Shown: positions 8,358-17,938, counted from the stretch's first letter. The stretch: 62,466 bases of DNA from Clostridium sp. (GCA_023663865.1 JAMPGU010000009.1:1-62466), one strand, 5' to 3'. The notes: generated by a model not told the origin, from the sequence alone. Numbers and translations: made by a program.

Positions 8358-9611
8358 TTATTCACTTCTGAGTGCATCAATCGGGCTCATTTGTGCAGCC
8401 TTTCTGGCAGGATAAATACCGAAGAACAATCCTACACCGCTGGAGAACAGCAAGGCAACAACAATCAGCCACCATGTAATATTCGGCTGAATTTCAATAA
8501 TGGAGCAAGCGGCAAATGCACCTACAATACCTATAGTGACACCAATCAAACCGCCTATCAGACAAAGAATAATGGACTCTGTCAGGAACTGCATGGTAAT
8601 AACCTTGGTTTTAGCACCCAAGGATTTTCTTATACCAATCTCTCGGGTACGCTCCGTTACGGAAACCAGCATAATATTCATTACGCCGATACCGCCTACA
8701 ATTAATGAAATTGCACCAACGCAGGCAATGAAGGCTGTGAGAACAGACATAATGACATTGACAATATCAACATATGTTGCCATATTCTGTGCTGTGTACA
8801 TACTGTTTGAAAAATTGCCATGAGCAGATTTCAGATAGTTTACAGCAGCATTGCCGACAGCATCATAATCATAATCCTCCTGGGCAATAACAAACACACT
8901 GCTGAGCTTAGCATCCGCACCGGTAATCTGTGTTAATGTTGTACACGGCATAAAGAGCGCAATCATTGTTTTGTCCGAGCCGGAAGAAAACATACTTGCC
9001 ATACCGCCGGAACCGCCGCCAACAGTGCTTGCCAATGCATCCACATTCGCTACACCGCACACTTTAATTTTCATAGATTTACCACTGGAGGAAACTGTGA
9101 TATATTCATTCGTAACATCAGTGTATCCAAAAGCCATATCAGCTGAATTCGTACCAATTACTGCTACAGGAGCATTTGCATCATATTCCTCATCCGTAAA
9201 AAATCGACCGTATTCACATGTATTTGTCAAAGCAAACTGAACATCACTGTTAACGCCTACAAGCATTGCAGTTGCCTCAGTAGCACTGGAATCAATCGTT
9301 GCTCTGCCAAAGCCCATCAGCATTGGTGAACAGCGTTCTACGCCTTTAACCTTTGTCTTGATATTCTGAACATCGTCAAGTGTTATATAATCATTATCGG
9401 TTGCAGTTGTTGCATCCACACTGACTAAAACTGCATTTGAGCCCATATCCTCAATCAAGCCAACGATATAGTCCCTTACACCTGTACCTGCACCGATAAT
9501 CATAATTACGGAGCTGATACCGATTATAATACCAAGCATTGTAAGGAGACTGCGCATCCAATTCGCTTTAATACATTTTACTGCGATTTTCAGACTTTCC
9601 TTTATATTCAC
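8358..9611 (-). CDS. MacB/FtsX-type ABC exporter permease
   Basis: 417 aa from a GTG with AAGGAG eight bases upstream. One N-terminal membrane helix (MLGIIIGISSVIMII), a large extracytoplasmic domain (about 45-285), then three C-terminal helices; VGGIGVMNIMLVSVTERTREIGIRKSLGA is the FtsX coupling region. This is the four-helix MacB architecture without a fused ATPase. It starts 16 bp after the membrane-fusion gene in one operon. The partner ATPase normally found between or beside them is absent here. Likely exports a peptide, drug or lipoprotein. Confidence 0.88.
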   Translation of the reverse strand: MNIKESLKIAVKCIKANWMRSLLTMLGIIIGISSVIMIIGAGTGVRDYIVGLIEDMGSNAVLVSVDATTATDNDYITLDDVQNIKTKVKGVERCSPMLMGFGRATIDSSATEATAMLVGVNSDVQFALTNTCEYGRFFTDEEYDANAPVAVIGTNSADMAFGYTDVTNEYITVSSSGKSMKIKVCGVANVDALASTVGGGSGGMASMFSSGSDKTMIALFMPCTTLTQITGADAKLSSVFVIAQEDYDYDAVGNAAVNYLKSAHGNFSNSMYTAQNMATYVDIVNVIMSVLTAFIACVGAISLIVGGIGVMNIMLVSVTERTREIGIRKSLGAKTKVITMQFLTESIILCLIGGLIGVTIGIVGAFAACSIIEIQPNITWWLIVVALLFSSGVGLFFGIYPARKAAQMSPIDALRSE

Positions 9612-9627
9612 TCTGAAAACTCCTTAC

Positions 9628-11355
9628 CTACTTAGTGTTGACAACCTTTACCTTAAAGGTATCCTCTTCATACTCTGCAGCCGGTGCAGAGATAATCTTA
9701 TCACCAATATTCAGGCCTGATTTAACCTGATATGCTGAAGCCTCATCAGAAACGGCACCTGTTTCAATCTGTGTCTTTGTTGCTGTGCCCTCTTCTTCAT
9801 TATACAAGTATACATAAGAGCCCGTCTTTTCAAGCTTAATGGATTCAATCGGAACAACTGTTACACCAAGGTACTCACCGGTCTGAATGGTAACATCTGC
9901 ATCAAAGCCTGCGATAATATTCTCGTCAGTCTCAGGAATGGATATAATACATTCAACACCTGCACCGCTTTCTGTCAGACTTGACAGACCGCTTATACCT
10001 GCCATAGAGCCAACACTGTCAAGCAGGCTTCCGCTTGAGCCGCCGGTTGCTGTAGGTGCTATAGAGGTAACCTCGCCATCATATGTTCCGTAAGCAGTTT
10101 TAATAGTTGCAGGCATACCTACCTTAACCTTATGTAAATCATATTCACCAAGGTTAACCTTAACTGCCATACTATCAAGATTTTCAAGTGTTATACCTGC
10201 GGACAGCAATGTTGTCTGCACACCCGGAGTAACATCTACAGCAGTAATTGTACCATCAAATGCAGCTACCCAGCCTTCAGACAATTCCTTCTGCTGATTC
10301 TTTAAAACATCAAGTGCTTCTTTTGTTGCGTTCAGTGTTTTCTTCTGTACACTAATTACACTGCCGTCAGCCTGTGCCTTGAAGATAGCCTGCTGTGCCT
10401 CGAGAGAAGCAAGCTGTACCTGAGCAGATGCCAGCTGTGCATTTTCTGTATCCGCAATGGCAGCAGCTATAGCATCAATATCAATAGAGCCTACAATCTG
10501 CTTTGCCATATCCTCAGCGATACCGCTTTGAACAAGACCGTCAACAAGCATATCCGCAATTGCCTTATTGTCAAGGCTGCCTGCTGCATTTGAAATAATA
10601 TCTGCAATTACCTGTGTTGTGGTTGTTAAGGTTTCGATATTATCCGTGATTTCAGCAAGGGTTTTATTCAGCTCCTCCACTGCATCGGAAAGACTGCCGA
10701 TATTTGTGCCTGTTGATGTAGGAACGGTGAAAGACGGTGTGCTTACATCTGTTTCTGATGCTGTTGTTTTTGTACTGCCGGCAGTCGGCTTTGCTGAAGT
10801 AACAGCCTTCTTTGTAGTACTTGCAGGCTTAGCTGCAGTACTTGCCGGTTTTGCGGTTGTTTTAGCTGCAGTACTGTCTGCAGCCTTGGCAGCAGTCGGA
10901 GACTCCAGCTTTTTGATTTGTTTATTCAGCGCATTGATTTTGCTTTCAAGAGCATCTGCTTTACCCTTAGCTTCACTCTGTGCCTTGACAGCATTATTAT
11001 AGCTGCTCAGAGCTTCGTTATAGCTGGACTGAAGTGAGCTTACCTGACTATCAAGATTTGATACATCAAAGGTAGCAAGAACATCACCCTTCTTTACTGT
11101 GTCGCCAACCTTAACAAAAACCTCTTTGACAGTCGCAACAGTGCCTGCCTTATACTCCTTAGTCGTTCCGGCAGATACATCACCTGTCAGTGAAACAGTT
11201 TCATAGATATCATCTGTACCGATTGTGTAAAGAGAAGCCTCTTCACCACTTTTTGATTGTGAAACAACTACAATTGCAACTATAGCTATCACAATTACGA
11301 GTGCTATAATAATCGGAACAATTATCTTTTTCTTACTTTTCTTTACAGTTGCCAT
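9628..11355 (-). CDS. RND/MacA-type membrane-fusion (HlyD-like) protein
   Basis: 575 aa. A single N-terminal membrane anchor (IIVPIIIALVIVIAIVAIVVV), a lipoyl half-motif (VKVGDTVKKGDVLATFD), a coiled-coil hairpin (about 95-350), then beta-barrel and membrane-proximal domains (VTPGVQTTLLSAGI, VKVGMPATIKT, VVPIESIKLEKTGSYVYLY). The hairpin is interrupted by a low-complexity Ala/Thr/Lys/Pro stretch (about 155-205) and an Ile/Ala-rich helical block, making it longer than usual MacA-like proteins (about 350-450 aa). Acts as the extracytoplasmic adaptor of the permease downstream. Confidence 0.88.
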   Translation of the reverse strand: MATVKKSKKKIIVPIIIALVIVIAIVAIVVVSQSKSGEEASLYTIGTDDIYETVSLTGDVSAGTTKEYKAGTVATVKEVFVKVGDTVKKGDVLATFDVSNLDSQVSSLQSSYNEALSSYNNAVKAQSEAKGKADALESKINALNKQIKKLESPTAAKAADSTAAKTTAKPASTAAKPASTTKKAVTSAKPTAGSTKTTASETDVSTPSFTVPTSTGTNIGSLSDAVEELNKTLAEITDNIETLTTTTQVIADIISNAAGSLDNKAIADMLVDGLVQSGIAEDMAKQIVGSIDIDAIAAAIADTENAQLASAQVQLASLEAQQAIFKAQADGSVISVQKKTLNATKEALDVLKNQQKELSEGWVAAFDGTITAVDVTPGVQTTLLSAGITLENLDSMAVKVNLGEYDLHKVKVGMPATIKTAYGTYDGEVTSIAPTATGGSSGSLLDSVGSMAGISGLSSLTESGAGVECIISIPETDENIIAGFDADVTIQTGEYLGVTVVPIESIKLEKTGSYVYLYNEEEGTATKTQIETGAVSDEASAYQVKSGLNIGDKIISAPAAEYEEDTFKVKVVNTK

Positions 11356-11402
11356 AATATAACCTCTGTTCTAAATAATATTATTATATATTTTTCAAGT
11401 GT

Positions 11403-11431
11403 AGTATAATTCCATTTTGTATAATTGTCAA
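11403..11431 (-). promoter_or_regulatory. Strong sigma-A promoter of the export operon
   Basis: Minus-strand TTGACA (11426-11431), 17-bp spacer, TATACT (11403-11408), about 48 bp before the start codon of the membrane-fusion protein. Confidence 0.85.
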
Positions 11432-11462
11432 CAACTTTTTGTAATTTTTAAAAATTTATTCA

Positions 11463-12740
11463 TTAATTCAGGGCTTTGAGCGCTCTTTGACCGATATCCT
11501 TTCGATAATGCGCACCGTCGAAGCTGATTTTTTCAACAGCAGAATAAGACTTATCCAAAGCCTCCTGCAAATCCTTTCCAAGAGCGGTAACGCCAAGCAC
11601 TCTTCCGCCGGAGGTAACAAGCTTTTCGTCCTTAATTGCAGTACCGGCATGATAAACAGTTACACCGTCAAGCTGACCGTTTGTAAGACCGATAATTTCA
11701 ATTCCCTTTGGATAAGATTTTGGATATCCGCCTGATGCCATAATCACACAAGCACAGGCATCATCACTCCACTCTATGTCAAGCTCGCTCAATGTTTCAT
11801 TATTGATAGCCTCAAATATATCCATTATATCTGTCTTTAATCTTGGAAGCACAACCTGTGTTTCAGGATCACCGAAACGGCAGTTATATTCAATTACCTT
11901 CGGACCCTTAGGTGTAATCATAAGACCAAAATACAGACAGCCCTTGAAGGTTCTGCCCTCTTTATTCATGGCATTCATAGTCGGGATAAATATTTTTTCC
12001 ATACACTCCTGTGCTACATCCTCTGTATAATAAGGATTTGGTGAAACAGTACCCATACCGCCTGTATTCAGTCCTTTGTCTCCGTCAAGTGCACGCTTAT
12101 GATCCATGGAGGACACCATAGGCTTTACACATTTGCCGTCTGTAAAAGCAAGAACGGAAACCTCTGGTCCTGTTAAAAATTCTTCAACTACAATGTTATT
12201 TCCGGAAGCACCGAAAATTTTATCCTCCATAATTTCCTTAACGCCGGCAACTGCATCCTCCAATGTTTCAGGAATAATAACACCCTTGCCAAGTGCAAGA
12301 CCGTCTGCCTTAATAACGGTAGGAAATTCGTTTTTATCCTTTATATATGCAATCGCATCCTCTGCTTTGTTAAACACCTTGTATTCAGCAGTAGGAATAT
12401 TATACTTTTCCATCAAATCCTTAGAGAATACCTTTGAGCCTTCAATAATAGCCGCATTTGCCCTTGGACCAAAGGTGGCAAAGCCAGCTTCGTTCAAGGC
12501 ATCAACCATTCCTGCAACCAATGGATCATCCGGCGCAACTACAACAAAATCCGCCTGAATTTCCTTTGCCAAATTCACAACGCCGTCAATATCGGTAGCT
12601 GAAACATTATAGCATTCAGCATCATAAGAGATACCGCCGTTACCGGGACAGCATGCAATACTGTCAACCTTCTTGGATTCTTTTATTTTTCTGATAAGTG
12701 CGTGCTCTCTTCCGCCGCCGCCAACAACTAATACTTTCAT
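11463..12740 (-). CDS. purD: Phosphoribosylamine-glycine ligase (GAR synthetase)
   Basis: 425 aa; start set at the ATG of MKVLVVGGGGREHAL because GGAGG precedes it by six bases. The frame stays open 18 codons further upstream without a ribosome site. ATP-grasp enzyme joining phosphoribosylamine and glycine. Visible signatures: GGGGREHA at the N-terminus, FPTVIKADGLALGKGV (ATP binding), HKRALDGDKGLNTGGMG and EYNCRFGDPETQ (metal and phosphate ligands). Last gene of the purE-M-N-O-D operon. Confidence 0.95.
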   Translation of the reverse strand: MKVLVVGGGGREHALIRKIKESKKVDSIACCPGNGGISYDAECYNVSATDIDGVVNLAKEIQADFVVVAPDDPLVAGMVDALNEAGFATFGPRANAAIIEGSKVFSKDLMEKYNIPTAEYKVFNKAEDAIAYIKDKNEFPTVIKADGLALGKGVIIPETLEDAVAGVKEIMEDKIFGASGNNIVVEEFLTGPEVSVLAFTDGKCVKPMVSSMDHKRALDGDKGLNTGGMGTVSPNPYYTEDVAQECMEKIFIPTMNAMNKEGRTFKGCLYFGLMITPKGPKVIEYNCRFGDPETQVVLPRLKTDIMDIFEAINNETLSELDIEWSDDACACVIMASGGYPKSYPKGIEIIGLTNGQLDGVTVYHAGTAIKDEKLVTSGGRVLGVTALGKDLQEALDKSYSAVEKISFDGAHYRKDIGQRALKALN

Positions 12741-12766
12741 TTTGAACCTCCGTATATAGCAGTTCA

Positions 12767-12792
12767 GGGTGACCCGAAATTTTAAGTCACCC
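12767..12792 (-). other. Intergenic hairpin purO-purD
   Basis: GGGTGAC (12767-12773) and GTCACCC (12786-12792) form a perfect 7-bp stem with a 12-nt loop in the 64-bp gap. No T-run follows, so it is more likely an RNA processing or stability element than a terminator. Confidence 0.4.
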
Positions 12793-12804
12793 ATATCGCT
12801 GCAT

Positions 12805-13506
12805 TTATTTATTCTTGTTTATAATTCTTGTTTCTTCCTCACCTGTCTCCAAATCAATAAAACGGGTAAAGAGAGAAACCTTATTGTCCTCATTCAGATT
12901 TGTCCATACCATATTGGTAAACTCTTCGATATCGCCGTTAATCTCTACAGGAGTAGGCTCACCCTCAAAGCTTGGAATCGGATCTCCGTCGCATTTGTAT
13001 GTATGAATAAAGTGACCTAAGCCTGCCTCTGCCGGATATTCAAAGAAAAATCTCAGACACTGCGGTTTGCCCATATTTGACTTCAGGATAGACAATACAT
13101 AGTCGCCATTCGGCTTAACCACACCTGAAATTCTCGGGGTGTAGTTTGGAGCATCAGGCTCAAACTCACGGGTCAGGAGTGCATGGCGGTAACAATGACC
13201 ATCGCTCATAAAATCATAAATGGTATCTGTCTGGTCACCATTGGTAACAATTGTTTTACCGTCAAGCTTCAAAACAGGATTATAAATAATCAGACTTGGG
13301 TCTTCCATTTTTGACTCATCAAAAGCCTTTGTGCGAATACCGCCTCTGTCATTCTCTTCAAAAATTCTGTTTCGGCTGTTAACACTTCTTCCCATAATAA
13401 AATATGCAATAACAGCCTTTTTGCCATCCTTTGATTTACCGATAACAATTCCTCTGCCGGGATATGTATTTGTATTAAGCTCTTCAGCTAATGATTTAAT
13501 TTCCAT
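12805..13506 (-). CDS. purO: Archaeal-type IMP cyclohydrolase
   Basis: 233 aa; GAGGTG before the ATG. Matches the PurO family (IMP_cyclohyd): PGRGIVIGKSKDGKKAVIAYF and MGRSVNSRNRIF near the start, IVTNGDQTDTIYDFM in the middle, TPRISGV and FIHTYKCDGDPIPSFEGEP toward the end. Cyclises FAICAR to IMP, the last step of purine synthesis, normally done by the C-terminal or N-terminal half of bifunctional PurH in bacteria. Sits between purN and purD, which supports the function. AICAR formylation must be encoded elsewhere. Confidence 0.88.
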   Translation of the reverse strand: MEIKSLAEELNTNTYPGRGIVIGKSKDGKKAVIAYFIMGRSVNSRNRIFEENDRGGIRTKAFDESKMEDPSLIIYNPVLKLDGKTIVTNGDQTDTIYDFMSDGHCYRHALLTREFEPDAPNYTPRISGVVKPNGDYVLSILKSNMGKPQCLRFFFEYPAEAGLGHFIHTYKCDGDPIPSFEGEPTPVEINGDIEEFTNMVWTNLNEDNKVSLFTRFIDLETGEEETRIINKNK

Positions 13507-13515
13507 ATTGTCACC

Positions 13516-14139
13516 TCAGATAATTTCAGTTTTATTACCAACTACTTTTATTCTGCCCTCACAGAAAAGAGAAACGGCTTTCGGAAGAATCTTCCATTCG
13601 CATTCCTCCATAACTCTTTTTTGAAGCGTCTGTGAGGTATCATCATTTTTAATATCAATTGCCTTTTGAATAATAATAGGACCTGCATCACAATCCTCTG
13701 TTACAAAATGAACGGTTGCACCTGTCAGCTTAACACCGCTTTCAAGTACTGCGTCGTGAACATGAAGTCCGTAAAAGCCCTTGCCGCAGAATGAGGGAAT
13801 CAGTGCAGGATGCACATTCATCATTCGATTTGGAAATGCTTCAACAATCTGTTCGTCAAGAATTGTCATAAAGCCTGCATACACAACCAAATCAGCCTTT
13901 GCCTCCAGCAGTGCATCACGTATTGCTGCTGTATAAGCCCTTCGGTCATCATACGCCTTACGGCTGACTACCTTCGTTTCAATGTTATTATTCTTTGCCC
14001 TTTCAAGAGCGTACGCATCAGGATTTGATGAAATCACGCAGGTGATTTTGCCATTTTTTATCTCACCGCGATTTTGTGCATCAATCAATGCCTGAAGATT
14101 TGTTCCTCCGCCTGAAACAAGAACAGCAATATTCATCAT
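13516..14139 (-). CDS. purN: Phosphoribosylglycinamide formyltransferase (GART 1)
   Basis: 207 aa. The start ATG overlaps the purM stop as ATGA; a second ATG directly follows, so either could be used. 10-formyl-THF-dependent formylation of GAR. Motifs: [15 protein letters not shown] (GAR phosphate loop), [20 protein letters not shown] with the catalytic Asn-x-His, and [13 protein letters not shown] containing the catalytic Asp. Translationally coupled to purM. Confidence 0.95.
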   Translation of the reverse strand: MMNIAVLVSGGGTNLQALIDAQNRGEIKNGKITCVISSNPDAYALERAKNNNIETKVVSRKAYDDRRAYTAAIRDALLEAKADLVVYAGFMTILDEQIVEAFPNRMMNVHPALIPSFCGKGFYGLHVHDAVLESGVKLTGATVHFVTEDCDAGPIIIQKAIDIKNDDTSQTLQKRVMEECEWKILPKAVSLFCEGRIKVVGNKTEII

Positions 14140-15173
14140 ACTAAATCAACGCCCTTTTCTCCGGATTTGATTTCACCAATAATTTTAGCCTGCTCACCAT
14201 TTGCATTCAGAATACGAACAGCCTCGTCAGCCTTATCAGCATCCACGGCAATTACAAGACCTGTACCCATATTAAAGGTATTGTACATATCATGCTCATC
14301 AATATTGCCAGTCTTTTGAATCAAATCAAAGATTGGCTTTTTAAAGCACTTATCCTTTTCAATAACAGCTGTATAGCCGTCCTTTAACATTCTCGGAACA
14401 TTCTCATAAAAACCACCGCCGGTGATATGAGAAATCGCATTCACTCTAACCTCGTCCATTAATGCGAGGAGAGGCTTAACATAAATTCTTGTGGGCGTGA
14501 TAAGCTCCTCACCAAGTGTTGTGCCAAGCTCGTCATATTTAACAGCAATTGTCTGCTCATTAATATTGAACACTTTTCTGATAAGAGAAAAACCATTTGA
14601 ATGAATACCTGATGATGCAACACCGATAAGTGCATTACCTGCTGCTAAATGGTCACCGGACACCAGCTTGTCCTTTTCACCGATACCAACCGTAAAGCCT
14701 GCCAGGTCATATTCATGCTCAGGCATCATACCCGGATGCTCAGCGGTTTCACCGCCAACCAAAGCACAGCCTGACTGAACACAGCCCTCTGCCACACCTG
14801 AAACAATCTGTGCAATCTTTTCAGGATAATTCTTGCCGCAGGCAATATAATCTAAAAAGAAGAGCGGTTTAGCACCTGAGCAAGCAACGTCATTCACACA
14901 CATTGCAACGCAGTCGATACCCACTGTATCGTGCTTGTCCATAAGAAAAGCCAGCTTAATTTTAGTACCTACACCATCTGTTCCGGAAACTAAAACAGGA
15001 TTTTTATATTCATTGGCAGGTATTTCAAACATACCGCCAAAACCGCCAATACCACCGAGGACACCGGCAATATTTGTTCTTTTAACATGAGATTTTATGA
15101 GTTCTACTGATTCATAGCCTGCAGTTACATCCACACCTGCTGCTGCATAAGCTTCACTAAAACTGTTTTCCAT
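14136..15173 (-). CDS. purM: Phosphoribosylformylglycinamidine cyclo-ligase (AIR synthetase)
   Basis: 345 aa, full length for the family; AAGGAG upstream. Converts FGAM to AIR with ATP in the cytosol. Motifs: [18 protein letters not shown] at the N-terminus, [26 protein letters not shown] and [21 protein letters not shown]. Second gene of the pur operon, followed by purN with a 4-bp overlap. Confidence 0.95.
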   Translation of the reverse strand: MENSFSEAYAAAGVDVTAGYESVELIKSHVKRTNIAGVLGGIGGFGGMFEIPANEYKNPVLVSGTDGVGTKIKLAFLMDKHDTVGIDCVAMCVNDVACSGAKPLFFLDYIACGKNYPEKIAQIVSGVAEGCVQSGCALVGGETAEHPGMMPEHEYDLAGFTVGIGEKDKLVSGDHLAAGNALIGVASSGIHSNGFSLIRKVFNINEQTIAVKYDELGTTLGEELITPTRIYVKPLLALMDEVRVNAISHITGGGFYENVPRMLKDGYTAVIEKDKCFKKPIFDLIQKTGNIDEHDMYNTFNMGTGLVIAVDADKADEAVRILNANGEQAKIIGEIKSGEKGVDLV

Positions 15174-15233
15174 ACAAATAATTCTCCTTATGATATCGGG
15201 AACATCCCGTATTTTATATTTAAAATATCTGAC

Positions 15234-15731
15234 TTATAATTCTTTAAGCTTTTCCTGCAGAGCTGCATCCTTCTCACGAACCTGCTGTGCCATTTCAGCT
15301 CTCATCGTCTGCAGCTTATTCATAAGAGAATCATCACCCACTGCTATAATCTCTGCTGCAAGTATGGCAGCATTCTTAGCAGCATTAACACCTACTGTTG
15401 CTACAGGAATACCCGGCGGCATCATAACAGTAGCAAGCATTGCATCCATACCGTCAAGCACCTTTGCAGAACAAGGAATACCTATTACAGGAAGTGTAGT
15501 AGATGCAGCCAAAACGCCTCCAAGGTGGGCAGCCATTCCTGCTGCAGCAATAATAACGCCAAAACCATTTTCTATAGCCTTTGAAGAAAATTCGTTTGCC
15601 TCCTGCGGTGTACGGTGGGCAGACATAACTCTTACCTCTGTTTCAATTCCAAGCTCCTTTAACTGCTTAATAGCCGGAGTAACGATAGGCAAATCACTAT
15701 CTGAACCCATTATAATTGCAACCTTTTTCAT
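15234..15731 (-). CDS. purE: N5-carboxyaminoimidazole ribonucleotide mutase (class I PurE)
   Basis: 165 aa; AAGGAG eight bases before the ATG. Moves the carboxyl group from N5-CAIR to C4. The phosphate and active-site loops are visible: IIMGSDSDLPI, VMSAHRTPQEA (with the His used in catalysis of class I enzymes), AAAGMAAHLGG and MPPGIPVATVGVNAAKNAAILA. First gene of the operon. A purK was not found in the window. Confidence 0.95.
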   Translation of the reverse strand: MKKVAIIMGSDSDLPIVTPAIKQLKELGIETEVRVMSAHRTPQEANEFSSKAIENGFGVIIAAAGMAAHLGGVLAASTTLPVIGIPCSAKVLDGMDAMLATVMMPPGIPVATVGVNAAKNAAILAAEIIAVGDDSLMNKLQTMRAEMAQQVREKDAALQEKLKEL

Positions 15732-15760
15732 AGATACGCTCCTTACAACTTGTTTTTTAT

Positions 15761-15789
15761 ATTATATATTAACATCATCAAATTTTCAA
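15761..15789 (-). promoter_or_regulatory. Sigma-A promoter of the pur operon
   Basis: Minus-strand TTGAAA (15784-15789), 17 bp, TATAAT (15761-15766). The predicted 5' leader is only about 25 nt, which leaves no room for a purine riboswitch, so control must act at the promoter. Confidence 0.75.
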
Positions 15790-15812
15790 CTAATAAAGTC
15801 TACTAAATTAAA

Positions 15813-17729
15813 CTAATAATTATAAATACTTTCGGTTAATTTACCATATGTCAAATAGCTTCTTGCGTATTCCCAATCCGCAAAGTCAATAACACCGTCG
15901 TTATTGATATCCATATTTTTTGCATATACGTCATCCTCGTCATACGCATCCGATGAAAATTTCAGAATTGCAAAGTCTTTTACATTAATGTAATTGTCCG
16001 TAAAAAAGTCGCAGTAAACCAGTCCTATTTCACCCAAATCATTCTTACCATGGGTTATTTTAACCTTTCTCGGAGGACCATATCCGCTTTCCAGCACAAT
16101 ATAGTCATAAGCATATTCTATAAAGAAGAACCCGTTTTCATCCGTCTCACCTATAAAATTATCCGTGGTATTATATATATTTATACCTGCTAACGGCTTA
16201 TCCAAAACATCGCCGTCGGGGGAACCCATAATCTTAACATACCCATAAACATCTGTACCAAGGAAATCTGTATAATCACTGGTATAAATCATACCGCACA
16301 AAACACAGATATGCTGGGTATATCCTCCGTTGGTAATGGTAGGTTCAATAACCTTGGTGGTATAGCTGTGCTCGACCCTTATATTAAAATTGCACGCTGT
16401 ATCTCCCACCAGTATGGTATCAATATTATCACCGCAGGTTACTCTGCCATTTAGCTTATTGAGATAATGCAGCTTCATACCTGCGTAGGACTCTCCCTCT
16501 TTAAAGGGCTTTTCATAAACATATCCGCTGTCATAAACAAAGTTCACATACAAGCCGTCAATCAGTTTGACAACATCCAAGGTTCCGTCAGCTAACGAAA
16601 CCGCATCGTAGCTGAAGTTCCAGTCAATATAAATATCATCCATTCCCACAGGCATTAGCGACACGGTATAATTGCCGACCGCATTATTACTGCTGACCGT
16701 AAAATAATGCGTTTCATTCTCTTTCAATACTTCGTTAATTGTAAAATTCAAATCAAGAGGTGAATTATCATCACTTTCCGCAAGCACTTTGCCGTTAGAA
16801 TCTGTCAGCACACAGCTGACATCTATATCTCCTGCAGAATAAAAAATAAATCTGGAGGTGTTTTTAGGTGTGAAAGCAAAGGTCATTGTTTCGCTTAGAT
16901 ATTCCTTTTCATAGCTTCGCTGAATTTCTTCACCCTCGAAGATTTCCATTATACCAATAGGCTCACACTGAAATCCGTAGTTTAATGCATAGGTATAGCC
17001 CTTGGAATCTCTGTAAGCCTTGATTACAAAATCCTCATATTTTGTCTCTTTAGAGGAGCTGTCTGCAGTTCCGTAGCCAAAGCTATATGTCATAAGAGAT
17101 ACATTATAAGGAATGCTTATTTCTTTCAAGCTATCGCATTTGAAAAACGCCTTTGTTCGAATGGCAACACTTGCTCTCATATTCTCAAACACTACACTTT
17201 TCAGTGCAGAGCAATTTTCAAAGGCACTGTTGCCGATGGTTTTAACACTGTCAGGAATTACAATCTTTTCCAGTGCCGTACAATGTGAAAATGCACTGTT
17301 TGAAATTGTAACAAGACTATCCGGCAAGGTAATTTCCTTGATTTTAGAATTGCCTGCCAAACTATTGCCATAAAGTGTTTTTAATGTATCGGGAAGTATA
17401 ATTTCACTTGCACAAACACAATATAAAACATATTGGCCAATGGAGGTAATACCCTCTTCCACAACAACTCTTTCAATCGAGCCGTTGGCACGCCAGCTGT
17501 ACCACGGCTGAGAGCTGCTGCTGTTTGTAAAGTTATTCGGTGTAGCACCCTCTCCGCTGATTGTCAGGGTTTTGGTATCAGCATCAAAACTATAGTAAGT
17601 ATTACTTGAACCCAACTGTGTTTTTGCTATATCCTTCGTCTGCATCGTATCCGCATAAGACGGAAAAACGCAGAAGGATGCAATACAAATGATTGCTGCA
17701 CTTAATACAATTGACATCAGCTTTTTCAC
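15813..17729 (-). CDS. Secreted leucine-rich-repeat protein with C-terminal dockerin-like module
   Basis: GTG at 17729 chosen because GAGGTG lies just before it; an in-frame ATG 15 bases upstream has no ribosome site. 638 aa. Signal peptide KKLMSIVLSAAIICIASFCVFPSYA. LRR_5 repeats from about 80 to 230 (LPDTLKTLYGNSL, LPDSLVTISNSAF, IPDSVKTIGNSAF). A pre-peptidase-like beta domain follows, then a carboxypeptidase-regulatory-like domain (PLAGINIYNTTDNFIG). The end, INVKDFAILKF and MDINNDGVIDFADWEYARSYL, resembles the two calcium loops of type I dockerin, the first degenerate. This suggests docking to a cohesin-bearing scaffold. Confidence 0.82.
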   Translation of the reverse strand: MKKLMSIVLSAAIICIASFCVFPSYADTMQTKDIAKTQLGSSNTYYSFDADTKTLTISGEGATPNNFTNSSSSQPWYSWRANGSIERVVVEEGITSIGQYVLYCVCASEIILPDTLKTLYGNSLAGNSKIKEITLPDSLVTISNSAFSHCTALEKIVIPDSVKTIGNSAFENCSALKSVVFENMRASVAIRTKAFFKCDSLKEISIPYNVSLMTYSFGYGTADSSSKETKYEDFVIKAYRDSKGYTYALNYGFQCEPIGIMEIFEGEEIQRSYEKEYLSETMTFAFTPKNTSRFIFYSAGDIDVSCVLTDSNGKVLAESDDNSPLDLNFTINEVLKENETHYFTVSSNNAVGNYTVSLMPVGMDDIYIDWNFSYDAVSLADGTLDVVKLIDGLYVNFVYDSGYVYEKPFKEGESYAGMKLHYLNKLNGRVTCGDNIDTILVGDTACNFNIRVEHSYTTKVIEPTITNGGYTQHICVLCGMIYTSDYTDFLGTDVYGYVKIMGSPDGDVLDKPLAGINIYNTTDNFIGETDENGFFFIEYAYDYIVLESGYGPPRKVKITHGKNDLGEIGLVYCDFFTDNYINVKDFAILKFSSDAYDEDDVYAKNMDINNDGVIDFADWEYARSYLTYGKLTESIYNY

Positions 17730-17752
17730 AATACCACCTCGCATACACTGTT

Positions 17753-17781
17753 ATTTTATCATAAATAAAAACTTTATACAA
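17753..17781 (-). promoter_or_regulatory. Putative promoter of the LRR-dockerin gene
   Basis: Minus-strand TTGTAT (17776-17781), 17 bp, TAAAAT (17753-17758), about 24 bp upstream of the GTG start. Confidence 0.6.
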
Positions 17782-17850
17782 CATATACTTTTTTAGACTG
17801 TCGATAAAGTGGGCTAAACCACGCCAAATTAATAAAGACTAATATCCATT

Positions 17851-17900
17851 AAGCCTCCCTTGTAAAGGAGGTGGCAGTATTTGTTGCTGACAGAGGGATT
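17851..17900. repeat. Probable dispersed intergenic repeat
   Basis: A CCTCC...GGAGG stem followed by TGGCAG...CTGACA and AGAGGGATT. This resembles short palindromic repeats scattered through gut clostridial genomes. Only one copy is in the window, so repetition is recalled, not shown. Confidence 0.4.
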
Positions 17901-17903
17901 CTA

Positions 17904-17938
17904 AAAATGGCTTAACCATCAAGGTTAAGCCATTTTTT
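17904..17938. terminator. Bidirectional intrinsic terminator
   Basis: AATGGCTTAACC, loop ATCAA, GGTTAAGCCATT, with T-runs on both strands (six T on plus). The 17939-18060 stretch beside it has no supported gene. A 33-codon minus-strand frame there ends within this stem. Confidence 0.75.

Noticed and set aside
15732..15812. Purine riboswitch upstream of purE
   Set aside because: The promoter leaves only about 25 nt of leader; no aptamer can fit.
15190..15816. 208-codon open frame opposite purE
   Set aside because: Complement of the purE coding sequence; low-complexity Ala/Ser/Ile content typical of antisense frames.
17799..17805. Single TGTCGAT as Spo0A box near the LRR-dockerin promoter
   Set aside because: One mismatch, single copy, no phased partner; expected by chance.
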